NCBI GenBank assembly: GCA_030692515.1
Contig: JAUXZS010000056.1
Span: 465,629 to 529,628, forward strand
DNA length: 64,000 nt
Source of the DNA: Bacteroidota bacterium
GTDB lineage: Bacteria > Bacteroidota > Bacteroidia > B-17B0 > Aurantibacillaceae
Direction: 5' to 3'
The translations under genes and the position numbers were made by a program. Under the pieces are notes generated by a model, which saw only the letters and a program-made list of their open reading frames with translations, was not told the DNA's origin and made no database searches. This document shows, one piece after another, positions 1-9,555 of the stretch. Position 1 is the first letter of the stretch. The number at the start of each line of letters is the position of its first letter.

Positions 1-420
1 AATAAAACTAAAATAGATTTTTACGCGCAAGGATACGTATATCCTTATTTTCATCAAAACTGGAATTTATTTGTTCCTGTTCCGGATTCAAACTATAAAT
101 TATATTGCGAATTTGACGATGAAGGAACACAAACAATAGATGTTTTTTCAGAAATCAATATTCAACACCAAACTAACAGGCTAAAAGGGTACGAACCATT
201 ATTAGTCGCTTTTTCAAATAGCATACATTATTTTGAAAAAAACACAGCGCTTCGAGAGCAATTAAACGGACCAGTTGAAAACGAACTGAGTTTTAAAATG
301 CTGGAGCGTGTTGTAAAAAATTATTTGGAGTATAGCAGAAAGATTAAAATTCAGAAAATTAAAATTATGCTAGTTTCTCAAAACACACAAACGCGCCAGC
401 AAAAAATTTATTTTAAATAA
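1..420 (+). CDS. C-terminal part of a DUF5819-like protein (5' end outside window)
   Basis: The first 420 bases are open in frame 1 and end with TAA at 418-420, giving 139 residues with no start in the window, so the gene begins upstream. The fragment has a segment with HQNWNLFVPVP followed by a beta-rich stretch. This resembles the W-x-LF-x-P-x-P core I associate with DUF5819 proteins, which often sit beside HTTM membrane proteins. The upstream neighbour that would test this is not visible. The C-terminal end is basic (KIKIQKIKI). The patatin-like gene follows 39 bases later on the same strand. The family name is a weak motif match; the coding call itself is firm. Confidence 0.6.
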   Translation, partial: NKTKIDFYAQGYVYPYFHQNWNLFVPVPDSNYKLYCEFDDEGTQTIDVFSEINIQHQTNRLKGYEPLLVAFSNSIHYFEKNTALREQLNGPVENELSFKMLERVVKNYLEYSRKIKIQKIKIMLVSQNTQTRQQKIYFK

Positions 421-459
421 TATTTTCAATTCAACCACTTTTTTTGGTATTTTTAGGCT

Positions 460-1464
460 ATGACAAAAGTGAAAAAACTAGATGTAGCATTGCAGGGTGG
501 AGGATCTCATGGAGCTTACTCTTGGGGAGTAATTGACAGATTGTTAGATGATGATCGTATTGAAATTGATGGGATTTGTGGAACAAGTGCCGGTGCCATG
601 AACGGTGTTTGTACAATTTATGGTATAAATAAAGGAGGTAAAAATCTTGCTAAACATTTATTAGTAAAATTTTGGCATAAGATTTCTGAAGCTGGAAAAT
701 TATCTCCAATGCAACCAACGTGGCTGGATAAAATGATGAGTCCGGGTAACATGGATTATTCTCCGAGCTATAAATTTTTCACAATGGCTTCTGAAAACAT
801 GTCGCCCTCACAGATGAATCCAATGGGCATTAATCCATTGGAGAAAATATTAAATGAATTGATTGATTTTGATGAACTACATAAAATGAGTCCGCCAAAA
901 TTATTTGTTTGCGCAACTAATGTAAAAACCTGCGAGCCCAAAATATTTGGCCCAAGCGAAATTACTTCTAAAGCAATTATGGCAAGCGCATGTTTGCCTT
1001 ATATGTATAAAGCTGTAGAGATTGATGGAGAGTTTTATTGGGATGGCGGCTATATGGGAAACCCGCCACTTTCGGCTTTAACAGAGCATACAGAAGGTAC
1101 AGATGATATTTTATTAGTGGAAGTAAATCCATTTACTATTAATAAAGTTCCAGAAAATTTAGAAGAAATTAAAGATCGCGTAAATGAAATTAGTTTTAAT
1201 TCTTCATTAGCCTTAGAAATTAAACACATGGAATTTATAAATGCTTTGGTTGAAAAGGGAATTACCTTAGACGGAGAATTAAAAAAAATAAATTTACATC
1301 GTGTAAGCTCCGACCGTTCTTTAGGAGAATTTAATTTATCGAGTAAGTTAAATACAGATTGGGATTTTTTAATGCATTTAAAAAACCTAGGTTATCAAGC
1401 TTGCGGCACGTGGCTGGATGCAAACTTTAATAATATCGGAAAAAAATCTACGTTTCATATTTAA
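460..1464 (+). CDS. Patatin-like phospholipase (RssA-type)
   Basis: A 334-residue patatin-family serine hydrolase, expected to cleave acyl esters of phospholipids in the cytoplasm or at the inner membrane. The parts of the Ser-Asp dyad are visible: an oxyanion-hole loop GGGSHGAY at residues 13-20, the nucleophile elbow GTSAG with Ser43, and a DGG motif with Asp195. There is no signal peptide or membrane segment, so it is probably soluble. The length fits single-domain bacterial patatins. The M3 peptidase follows 47 bases later on the same strand. The real substrate cannot be read from the sequence. Confidence 0.9.
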   Translation: MTKVKKLDVALQGGGSHGAYSWGVIDRLLDDDRIEIDGICGTSAGAMNGVCTIYGINKGGKNLAKHLLVKFWHKISEAGKLSPMQPTWLDKMMSPGNMDYSPSYKFFTMASENMSPSQMNPMGINPLEKILNELIDFDELHKMSPPKLFVCATNVKTCEPKIFGPSEITSKAIMASACLPYMYKAVEIDGEFYWDGGYMGNPPLSALTEHTEGTDDILLVEVNPFTINKVPENLEEIKDRVNEISFNSSLALEIKHMEFINALVEKGITLDGELKKINLHRVSSDRSLGEFNLSSKLNTDWDFLMHLKNLGYQACGTWLDANFNNIGKKSTFHI

Positions 1465-1511
1465 ACGAATTGTAGCTGCTTTCTAAAAATTTTTAATTAA
1501 GAATATTACAC

Positions 1512-3203
1512 ATGAAAAGAAATTTTGTTAAGCCCGAATTTACTGTTACTACTTGGGAATTATTAAAGCCATATTTTACAGAATTACAGGAAAGAAAAAT
1601 TAATTCAATTAGTGACTTAGAAAAATGGTTGAAAGATGATAGTGAACTAAATGCTGTAATTAGTGAAAATATGGCTTGGCGATATATTAAAATGACTTGC
1701 GATACTGCTAACACTGAATTAAGAGACAGTTTTAATGATTTTGTTCAAAATATTGAGCCAAACATTTCGCCAATTGCAAATGAATTAAATAAAAAAATTA
1801 TCGCAACTCCATTTATTAATCAGTTAACTAAACCGGGTTACGACATTTATTTAAGGGGCATTAAAAATAGTATCGACCTTTTTAGAGAAGAAAATATTCC
1901 GTTAAACACAAAATTACAAGAACTCGAACAACAATTTGGCGAAATAAATGGCGCGCAAAGCATCGAATATGCAGGAGAAAAAATGACTTTGCAAAAAGCC
2001 GGAGTTTATTTAAAAGACCTTAATAGAGCCGTGCGCGAAGAAGTATATCAACTAGTGCAATCACGCAGAGCGCAAGATGAAGTAGCCTTAAACGAGTTGT
2101 ATACCAAATTGATTGACTTGCGTCACCAAGTGGCATTAAATGCAGACTTTAAAAACTTTCGCGATTATAAACATCAGGCCTTAGCGCGTTTTGATTATTC
2201 TGTTCAGGATTGTTTAAATTTTCATGAAGCAGTAAAATTGCATGCCGTTCCATTATTAAACGAGCACGACAAAAGGCGCAAGCAAAAATTAAAGTTAGAT
2301 GATTATCGTCCTTGGGATACTTCGGTGGAAGAAGAAGGACTTCCCCCTTTAAAACCTTTTTCTACAGAACAAGAATTAATTGACAAAACAATTTCTTGTT
2401 TTGATAAAATTGATCCGTTTTTTGGCGAGTGCATTAACACTATGCAAAAAATGAAACGTTTGGATTTAGAAAGTAGATTAGGAAAAGCTCCAGGTGGCTA
2501 TCAATACCCTTTGTATGAAACAGATGTACCATTTATTTTTATGAATTCTGTTGGCTTACATCGTGATTTAGTAACAATGGTGCATGAAGGCGGACATGCC
2601 ATACATTCTTTTTTAGATTTTGATTTGGAATTGGTTGATTTTAAATCGCCCCCAAGCGAAGTGGCTGAATTGGCAAGCATGAGTATGGAATTAATGAGCA
2701 TGGAACATTGGGATGAGTTTTTTAAAACCGATGAAGAATTAAAACGTGCAAAGCGCCAACAGTTAGAAGGTGTGATGGATACATTACCTTGGATTGCAGC
2801 AATTGATAAATTTCAACATTGGATTTATGAAAATCCAAAACATACAGTTACGGAACGTTATGATACCTGGCTAAAAATAATTGCTGATTTTGGAAGCAGC
2901 ATAGTTAATTATAAAGGATTAGAAAGTAATTTAAAGCGGAGATGGCAAGTTCAATTGCATTTATATGAAGTTCCTTTTTATTATATTGAATATGGGTTTG
3001 CTCAACTAGGGGCAGTTGCTGTTTGGCGTAATTATAAAACCAATCCAAAACTAGCAATAGAAAATTATAAAAAAGCCTTAGCTCTTGGTTATACAAAATC
3101 AATCCCAAAAATTTACGAAACTGCTGGAATTAAATTTGATTTTAGTCCAGATTATATTAAAGAGTTAATGGATTTTGTGAAAGAGGAGTATAATAAGATA
3201 TAA
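1512..3203 (+). CDS. M3 family oligoendopeptidase (PepF-like)
   Basis: A 563-residue zinc metallopeptidase of family M3. The zinc site is HEGGH, with ligands His358 and His362 and catalytic Glu359. A downstream EVAELAS segment at about 383-389 should supply the third ligand, most likely Glu386. The length matches oligoendopeptidase F proteins (about 560-600). There is no signal peptide, so it probably trims short peptides in the cytoplasm. It lies 47 bases behind the patatin-like gene and may share its transcript. A palindromic repeat cluster begins about 20 bases after the stop. Confidence 0.92.
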   Translation: MKRNFVKPEFTVTTWELLKPYFTELQERKINSISDLEKWLKDDSELNAVISENMAWRYIKMTCDTANTELRDSFNDFVQNIEPNISPIANELNKKIIATPFINQLTKPGYDIYLRGIKNSIDLFREENIPLNTKLQELEQQFGEINGAQSIEYAGEKMTLQKAGVYLKDLNRAVREEVYQLVQSRRAQDEVALNELYTKLIDLRHQVALNADFKNFRDYKHQALARFDYSVQDCLNFHEAVKLHAVPLLNEHDKRRKQKLKLDDYRPWDTSVEEEGLPPLKPFSTEQELIDKTISCFDKIDPFFGECINTMQKMKRLDLESRLGKAPGGYQYPLYETDVPFIFMNSVGLHRDLVTMVHEGGHAIHSFLDFDLELVDFKSPPSEVAELASMSMELMSMEHWDEFFKTDEELKRAKRQQLEGVMDTLPWIAAIDKFQHWIYENPKHTVTERYDTWLKIIADFGSSIVNYKGLESNLKRRWQVQLHLYEVPFYYIEYGFAQLGAVAVWRNYKTNPKLAIENYKKALALGYTKSIPKIYETAGIKFDFSPDYIKELMDFVKEEYNKI

Positions 3204-3220
3204 AACCCTCATCTTTTTTT

Positions 3221-3403
3221 GCCACGAATTACACTAATACCAAATCCATATATTTTATAGCCCAATATGTCATTTCGACGAAAGGAGAAATCTTCTTAGC
3301 AGATCCTTCCTGCGTCAGGATGACAAATATTAAGTTGGGTAATCGCCTCCTAAGTATATAAGACTTTAAATAAATAATTTGTGAAATTCGTGTAATTAGG
3401 GGC
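3221..3403. repeat. Inverted-repeat element, family A, copy 1
   Basis: The left arm GCCACGAATTACACTAAT at 3221-3238 is an imperfect inverted match to the right arm ATTCGTGTAATTAGGGGC at 3386-3403. The 147-base centre contains a second, nested palindromic element at 3269-3324. It carries no ORF. Similar arms recur at 3584-3740, 16748-16911 and 63568-63590. Confidence 0.75.
3269..3324. repeat. Nested palindromic element GTCATTTCGACG...
   Basis: The left end GTCATTTCGACGAAAGGAGA at 3269-3288 is mirrored by a right end CTGCGTCAGGATGAC at 3310-3324, and AGATCC near 3301 is part of the internal arm. From memory, similar GTCATTTCGAC palindromes are frequent between Bacteroidota genes. It lies inside the family A element, so it inserted later or the two travel together. 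Confidence 0.5.
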
Positions 3404-3583
3404 TTAGTTCTGCTCAATTACTTTTCATTAAATAATTAATGGGTTCGTTACTTAAATAAATAATTTGTGAAATCCGTTTAATTAGTGGCTTGTTGTGCTT
3501 AATTCTGCTCAATAAATTTTCTTTAAGAGTCTGATAAGAAATAAAAGTCCTTATCTCTTAAATAGTTTGACCCATTCTTTTTT

Positions 3584-3740
3584 GCCACTAATTTCACTAA
3601 TTAACACAAAACAATTTTGATAAAACTACATGGAAACTTATTCTTTGTCGCTCAGCGAAAAGAATAATAATTTTCACTAAATATTATTGTTGGCGTTACC
3701 CTTTAAATGAATTATTTGTGAAATTCGTGTAATTAGTGGC
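3584..3740. repeat. Inverted-repeat element, family A, copy 2
   Basis: The left arm GCCACTAATTTCACTAATT starts at 3584. The right arm ATTCGTGTAATTAGTGGC is at 3723-3740. The total span is 157 bases with an AT-rich centre and no ORF. The right end lies 10 bases from the ftsE stop codon, so a transcript of ftsE would read through it. Confidence 0.75.
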
Positions 3741-3750
3741 CTGAGTTAGC

Positions 3751-4419
3751 TTAGTTCTGTTCAATAACCTTTCCGTTTTCGAAAAGTAAAGTGCGCGATT
3801 TAAATTTGTTGTACACAAGCATATCGTGCGTTGCAAATAAAACTGCGCAGCCGGTTTCGCTTAATTGTTTTAATAAAATTAAAATTTCTTCAGAAGTTTG
3901 AGGATCTAAATTACCTGTAGGTTCATCAGCTAAAATTAATTCTGGGTTATTTACTAGCGCACGTGCTATACTTACGCGTTGTTGCTCTCCACCAGAAAGT
4001 TCGTGGGGCATTTTATTTTCTTTACCTTCTAAACTAACTTTTTTAAGTACATCTAATACACGCTCTTTAATTTTTGCTTCTTCCTTCCAACCCGTGGCTT
4101 TCATTACAAATTTTAAATTATCATAAATGCTTCTATCTCCTAACAATTGAAAATCTTGAAAAACAATGCCCAACCGTCTTCTTAAAAAAGGAATTTCTTT
4201 TTGTTTAAGGTCATTTAAATTAAACCCACAAACCGTTGCCGTGCCGTTATTTAATGTTAAATCACCATAGATGGTTTTTAAAAAACTACTTTTTCCACTT
4301 CCGGTTTTTCCAAGTAAATAAACAAACTCACCCTTTTTTATTGCAACACTTAAATTCCCCACAACAGGACGTTCATCTTGGAAAATTGTAACGCCATCAA
4401 ATTTTATTAAATCACTCAT
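3751..4419 (-). CDS. ftsE: FtsE-like cell-division ABC ATPase
   Basis: A 222-residue ABC ATPase with Walker [10 protein letters not shown]-loop VFQDFQLL, signature LSGGEQQR, Walker B LILADEPT and a switch His in FATHD. The stretch around [19 protein letters not shown] is typical of FtsE, which works with FtsX to control peptidoglycan hydrolysis at the division site. The size is right for FtsE. No ftsX lies nearby; in many Bacteroidota the two are apart. MacB/LolD-type ATPases are related and cannot be fully excluded. The upstream gene is divergent. Confidence 0.85.
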   Translation of the reverse strand: MSDLIKFDGVTIFQDERPVVGNLSVAIKKGEFVYLLGKTGSGKSSFLKTIYGDLTLNNGTATVCGFNLNDLKQKEIPFLRRRLGIVFQDFQLLGDRSIYDNLKFVMKATGWKEEAKIKERVLDVLKKVSLEGKENKMPHELSGGEQQRVSIARALVNNPELILADEPTGNLDPQTSEEILILLKQLSETGCAVLFATHDMLVYNKFKSRTLLFENGKVIEQN

Positions 4420-4579
4420 AGTTAAATAAACTTCTAAGTTAAAAGGAATGTAACTTTTAATTGAAACAGAGTTATTCCAATATCAACATGCAAGGGTTAA
4501 TAACTGACTCAAAGGGTTATCAATCCGTAGCTCTAAGCAAAGTAAATTTAGTGAGATAAAATTTTGTCAATATAAATTA

Positions 4580-7500
4580 ATGAAGCACGTAAGAAAATTT
4601 AGTGCCCTGGCGCTCTTTGTATTTTTTAGTTCCACTTTTTTGGGGCAAAAAACTGCAATTTTTACCGATAAGGACGCCCTTTACAAACAGGGCCTGGATT
4701 TATTTGATAAAAAACAATTTGTGCAATCTCAAAAAAGTTTTAATGAGTATTATTCTGTTAGCAATTCAAAAATTTTAAAAACAGATGCCATTTATTATTC
4801 TGCGGCCTGTGCCATTGAACTTTTTAATAAAGATGGCGAATGGCAAATGAAACAATTTGTAGAAAATTATCCGGAAAGCAATAAAATTAATAGCGCTAAT
4901 TTTTATTTAGGAAAATCAAATTTTAGAAAGAAAAAGCATAAAGAAACCATAGAGTTTTTTGAAAAAGTTGATATCTACAAGTTAGACAAGGAGCAATTGG
5001 CAGAACTGTATTTTAAACGTGGATATAGTAATTTGGAAATTGGTCAGGATGAAAAAGCAAAAACAGATTTTTATGAAATAAAGGATTTAGATAACAAGTA
5101 TATGTATCCGGCAAACTATTATTATTCTCACATTGCCTATAAAGAAAAAAATTATGAAATAGCTTTAAAAGGCTTTAATAAACTAGTTGGAAACGAAACT
5201 TTTGGTAGTGTAGTGCCTTATTATATAACACAAATATATTTTATTCAAAATAAATATAGTCAGGTTGTAAAAGAAGCGCCCTTACTTTTAAATGATAGTG
5301 CTAATGTGCAAAAGGAAGGAGAAATTAATAGAATGATTGGAGAGAGTTATTTTAATTTGAAAGACTACAACAATGCTTTAGTTTATTTAAAGAAAACAGA
5401 TTTAGCTTCCGGCAACTCAAATGGCAGCTATGCCTTAGGCTATTGTTATTATAAAATTAACGACTGCCAAAATGCCGTGGTTAATTTTGAGAAAGTTACA
5501 GTTAATAAAGATTCATTAGCTCAAAATGCTTGGTATCACATGGCTGACTGTTATTTAAAGCTGAGCGAAAAGATAAAAGCGAAAAATGCTTATTATAGCG
5601 CCTATCAATTAAATTTTGATAAAAAAATTATAGAAGATGCCTTATTTGGTTTTGCTAAATTAAGTTATGAATTAGATTTTAGTCCCTTTAACGAAGCCGT
5701 AAAAGCTTTTTCAAAATACTTAAAAGAATATCCAAACTCTCCGAGGAAGGAAGACTGTTATAATTTTTTAATTAATGTTTATTCAACTACAAAAAACTAC
5801 GATCTTGCAATTAAGAGTATTGAAGCACTCGAGCAGATTGACCCAATCTTAAAAGTTACCTATCAAAAATTAATTTATTTTAAAGGTGTTGAACATTTTA
5901 ATAATAGTGATTTAAAAAATGCGGAGAAGGAATTTAAAAAATCGCTTTCCCAAAATTCGGATTTAAAACTCAATGCTTTAAACCAATACTGGCTCGGTGA
6001 AATTTCTTTTATAAGAAAAGATTATACAACCGCTATAGATATTTGGAAGAAATTTCAGATAATGGATGGAGCCACACCATTAAAAGAATATGATCTTAGT
6101 AATTATGCTTTAGGTTACGCGTATTTCTTGCGAAAAGAAAAAGATGATTTTACAAATGCTAACATTTCGTTTAGAAAGTTTTTGTTGACTAAAAATACAT
6201 ATGACGAGAAAAAAATAACCGATGCTTACATTCGAGTTGGAGATAGTTATTTTATGAATCGTGATTTTGCTCAGGCCTCTGACAATTATAAGATAGCGAT
6301 TGCTCAAAATAAATTTGATGTAGATTATTGTTTGTACCAGAAAGCTTTATGTGATGGGCTAAGTAAAAATTTTACGACTAAGATAGATGAACTAAAAAAA
6401 ATAGAAACACGTTATCCTGAATCAAATTATTTAAGCGCAGCGTTAAATGAAATCGCTGATACCTATTACAATAACTTGAAAGATCAGGAAAATGCAATTG
6501 TTTATTATTCGAGAATTTTAAAAAATTACCCAAACTCTTCTTTTACACAAAACTGCAATGCTCAGCTTGGAAACATTTATTACGAGCGTAAACAGGATGA
6601 CAAGGCCTTCGAGTATTTTGATAAATTTATCAAATTCGACTCAAAAAGTGATGCCGCAAAAGAAGTATTAGAGATTATTAAAAAAATATTTACTGAAAAA
6701 GGCAAAGTGGATGAAATGGAAAAGTATTTTGTTGCTCTAGGCAATCCTTTATCTGAGAATCAAATTGAAAAAGCAACTTATACTGCTGCCTACGATGCTT
6801 ATTACACTTTAAAAGACTGCGATGTAGCTATGCAAAAATGGGAAACCTATATTTTAAAATTTCCTAACGGTAAAAACATTAACGAGGCTCAATTTAGTTA
6901 TTCAGAATGCGCTTATAGCAAAAATTTATTTGAAAAAGCTTTGCCCGGTTATTTATACATAATTGAAAAACCAAGAGGACTATACACCGAGGCTTCACTT
7001 ACAAAAGCATCTTATTTATATTATAAAGATAAAAAGTATCAAGAGGCCCTGCCTTTATATTTAAAAATGCAAGAGCTTGCAGAGTCGCCTGTAAATAAAA
7101 GTTTAGCAAAATTTGGAGCAATGCGCTGCGCCTTTTATTTAAATCAATTCGAGACCGCATTAACAGAATGCACTAAAGTACTAAATACAGAAAAACTTAC
7201 CCCTCAACAAACTACAGAGGCAAAATACATTAAGGCAAAATCGTTATATGAAACAGGGCGCTATGATGATGCGATGATAGAATTTAAAGCCATGACAAAA
7301 GCTTCGAAGAATGTTACAGGAGCCGAAGCCTATTACCATATAGCAAAAATACAATTTGCTAAAAAAGAATATAAAGAAGTAGAAAAAACAATTAATAAAT
7401 TAATTAGCTACGAGTATAGTAACGACGATTGGAATAATAAAGGAATGTTACTATTAGCGGATGCATATATAGCAAAAGGTGATGAAGCAGATGCCCAAGT

Positions 7501-7747
7501 AATTCTAGAATCATTAATAGACAATAAACCGAAACAAGAATATATTGATGAGGCAAATAAACGATTAGATTCTCTGAAAGCAAAACAGGAAGCTAAACAA
7601 GCGGCTGAAAATAAGATGTCGTATGATGACATGAAAGTTCAATTCAATCAAAGCTTAAAAGATTCAAGTATTATGCAAGAAATTAAGTTTGAAGCGGAAG
7701 GGAAAACACCTACTAATAATGAAATGGAAATTCAACAACCTAAATAA
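4580..7747 (+). CDS. Large secreted tetratricopeptide-repeat protein
   Basis: A 1055-residue protein with a signal peptide (hydrophobic LALFVFFSSTFLG, cleavage near Gln23). The rest is an almost continuous array of TPR-like helical pairs, with recurring A-x-Y-x-x-G/A and YP-x-S patterns such as NYPESNKI, EYPNSPRK and KNYPNSSF. The C-terminal ~60 residues are charged and low in complexity. There is no Cys at the cleavage site, so it is probably periplasmic rather than lipid-anchored. The outer-membrane barrel gene starts 10 bases after its stop, so the two are co-transcribed and probably work together. It could be a scaffold for envelope assembly, but no specific function can be read off. Confidence 0.85.
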   Translation: MKHVRKFSALALFVFFSSTFLGQKTAIFTDKDALYKQGLDLFDKKQFVQSQKSFNEYYSVSNSKILKTDAIYYSAACAIELFNKDGEWQMKQFVENYPESNKINSANFYLGKSNFRKKKHKETIEFFEKVDIYKLDKEQLAELYFKRGYSNLEIGQDEKAKTDFYEIKDLDNKYMYPANYYYSHIAYKEKNYEIALKGFNKLVGNETFGSVVPYYITQIYFIQNKYSQVVKEAPLLLNDSANVQKEGEINRMIGESYFNLKDYNNALVYLKKTDLASGNSNGSYALGYCYYKINDCQNAVVNFEKVTVNKDSLAQNAWYHMADCYLKLSEKIKAKNAYYSAYQLNFDKKIIEDALFGFAKLSYELDFSPFNEAVKAFSKYLKEYPNSPRKEDCYNFLINVYSTTKNYDLAIKSIEALEQIDPILKVTYQKLIYFKGVEHFNNSDLKNAEKEFKKSLSQNSDLKLNALNQYWLGEISFIRKDYTTAIDIWKKFQIMDGATPLKEYDLSNYALGYAYFLRKEKDDFTNANISFRKFLLTKNTYDEKKITDAYIRVGDSYFMNRDFAQASDNYKIAIAQNKFDVDYCLYQKALCDGLSKNFTTKIDELKKIETRYPESNYLSAALNEIADTYYNNLKDQENAIVYYSRILKNYPNSSFTQNCNAQLGNIYYERKQDDKAFEYFDKFIKFDSKSDAAKEVLEIIKKIFTEKGKVDEMEKYFVALGNPLSENQIEKATYTAAYDAYYTLKDCDVAMQKWETYILKFPNGKNINEAQFSYSECAYSKNLFEKALPGYLYIIEKPRGLYTEASLTKASYLYYKDKKYQEALPLYLKMQELAESPVNKSLAKFGAMRCAFYLNQFETALTECTKVLNTEKLTPQQTTEAKYIKAKSLYETGRYDDAMIEFKAMTKASKNVTGAEAYYHIAKIQFAKKEYKEVEKTINKLISYEYSNDDWNNKGMLLLADAYIAKGDEADAQVILESLIDNKPKQEYIDEANKRLDSLKAKQEAKQAAENKMSYDDMKVQFNQSLKDSSIMQEIKFEAEGKTPTNNEMEIQQPK

Positions 7748-7756
7748 TTGTATTAG

Positions 7757-9499
7757 ATGAGTGTATTAGAAATACCGAAAAGAAAAGTAGAAAGCAAGAA
7801 GGGAGTTCTTACTAAACGTCGTAAAAGACAATTAGAATGGATTTTAATTTTGTTAATTGTTTTAGGATATTCAGTTGCAATAATGGCGCAAAGCTCTGGA
7901 TTAAATGATTTGAATTATCAAGCTCAAAGCGAATTTAAGCCTACCATTAAAGATGCCTTAAAGTTTTCGGATGTACCAGAAATTGTAGATACTGTAAAGC
8001 GCATTCAAAATATTAAGTACGGAATTTCAAGCGTTCCTTTGTTTCCAAAGTATCAAGTTCAGCAAATTTCTCAAGCTAAATTACAAAACGAACCTTTAGG
8101 TAAATTATATCACTCTTTACTAAAAGTTGGCTATGGACCAATTTACAATATGCCTTATGGCGAATTTTGGATTGGCAATACCCGCTCGCGCGAGAACAAC
8201 TACGGCGCACATCTAAAACATTTCTCAAGCACCGCTCACTTAGATGGTGTTGGTTATGGTGGTTATAGCGACAATGAAATTAATGTTTTCGGAAAACAAT
8301 TTTATAAAAAACATACCTTGTTTGGCGACTTTAATTATGACAGAAATGTTATTCATTATTATGGATACGACACCAGTTTAAATAAATTGGAGAATAACTA
8401 TACAAAGCAACGTTATCAAGTTTTTGAACCTAAAGTAAGGTTGGTTAGTCATTATACAGATAGCACACGCATTAATCACGACATAACTTTAAGTTATTAT
8501 AATTTACAAAATTTAAATCGCGAAGCGGAAAATAACATTAAGTTAAAAGCTTTTGGAAGTACATTTATAAATAAAGAAAAATTAGATGTAAATCTTACTA
8601 CAGATTTTTATAATCACAAACAAGCAAACGATACTTTGAATGATTTAATTGTAAGTTTAAATCCTTCCTTTGAGGCTGGTGGCAATAAATGGCATGCAGA
8701 TATTGGTTTAACAGGAACTTTAGATAATTTTAAAAACAAAACACGCTTCTATTTTTTCCCGAAGTTAAATGTCTTTTACAATGTATATGAAAATATGATT
8801 ATTCCGTATGCCGGTGTAAATGGTGGATTAATAAAAAATAGTTTTAGAAGTTTAAGCAGAGAAAATGTGTTTGTTGATACTACTATAAAATATACTAACA
8901 CCAATAATAAATATAATGCGTTTATTGGTTTAAGAGGAAATTTAAGCAGCAAAACCAGTTATGATGCTAAAGTAAGTTATGCACAATATGATAGCTTGCA
9001 GTTTTTTGTAATTAATTATAGCGGAATTAATCAGGTTTATAATAGATTTAGTGTTGTGTACGATAACACAACTTTATTAACTGTAAACGGTCAATTAAAA
9101 TATCAATTAAAGGAAAAATTAAATTTAATTGCAAGGGGAAATTACTATTTATATAAAACAAAAAATTTAACGCGAGCGTATCAGAAACCTGATTTTGATT
9201 TAACGTTTTCGGGAATTTATAATTTAGACAGTAAAATTATAATAAAAGCAGATATATTTATAGTTGGGCAACAATGGGCACAAACGCAAATAACCGATAA
9301 TAATGGTGTTATTACTTTAGGGCCAAAACAATTAAACGGCTGGGTTGATGCTAATCTTGGAGCAGAATACAGATACAGTAAAATGTTGAGCTTTTTTGTG
9401 CAGGCAAACAACATCGCTAATCAACGCTATTACCGTTGGGATCGTTACCCAAGCCAACGCTTTAATTTTATGTTTGGCGTAACTTTTGTGCCGTTTTAG
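7757..9499 (+). CDS. Outer-membrane beta-barrel protein (TonB-receptor-barrel-like)
   Basis: A 580-residue protein. A long basic N-region (KRRKRQ) precedes a hydrophobic segment at about residues 29-45 ending in Ala-Gln, which looks like a signal peptide. The remainder consists of alternating amphipathic strands with many Tyr, Asn and Phe residues, ending in FMFGVTFVPF with a terminal Phe as in barrels handled by the BAM machinery. The last ~70 residues resemble the end of a TonB-dependent receptor barrel, but no plug domain is evident. It is coupled to the TPR gene upstream (9-base gap). Export of an unknown substrate or envelope assembly are both possible. Confidence 0.75.
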   Translation: MSVLEIPKRKVESKKGVLTKRRKRQLEWILILLIVLGYSVAIMAQSSGLNDLNYQAQSEFKPTIKDALKFSDVPEIVDTVKRIQNIKYGISSVPLFPKYQVQQISQAKLQNEPLGKLYHSLLKVGYGPIYNMPYGEFWIGNTRSRENNYGAHLKHFSSTAHLDGVGYGGYSDNEINVFGKQFYKKHTLFGDFNYDRNVIHYYGYDTSLNKLENNYTKQRYQVFEPKVRLVSHYTDSTRINHDITLSYYNLQNLNREAENNIKLKAFGSTFINKEKLDVNLTTDFYNHKQANDTLNDLIVSLNPSFEAGGNKWHADIGLTGTLDNFKNKTRFYFFPKLNVFYNVYENMIIPYAGVNGGLIKNSFRSLSRENVFVDTTIKYTNTNNKYNAFIGLRGNLSSKTSYDAKVSYAQYDSLQFFVINYSGINQVYNRFSVVYDNTTLLTVNGQLKYQLKEKLNLIARGNYYLYKTKNLTRAYQKPDFDLTFSGIYNLDSKIIIKADIFIVGQQWAQTQITDNNGVITLGPKQLNGWVDANLGAEYRYSKMLSFFVQANNIANQRYYRWDRYPSQRFNFMFGVTFVPF

Positions 9500-9555
9500 A
9501 AAACAGTTTTTTCTAAAAATTCTCCTATCTTTACTATTTAATCAGTAAAAAAAGT

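Larger units (their letters stand above)
3204..3750. repeat. Gene-free interval built of dispersed palindromic repeats
   Basis: These 547 bases separate the convergent M3 peptidase and ftsE genes and hold no convincing ORF. A block of about 57-68 bases, running from TTTAAAT/CTTAAAT through TTTGTGAAAT and TAATTAG to a TTCTG(C/T)TCAAT tail, appears three times, at about 3364-3420, 3453-3510 and 3700-3768. The last copy runs into the 3' end of ftsE. Two copies are the right halves of inverted-repeat elements at 3221-3403 and 3584-3740. The middle copy has no clear left arm and looks like a solo half. The interval looks like a landing site for repeated insertion or copying of small non-autonomous elements. 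Confidence 0.75.
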
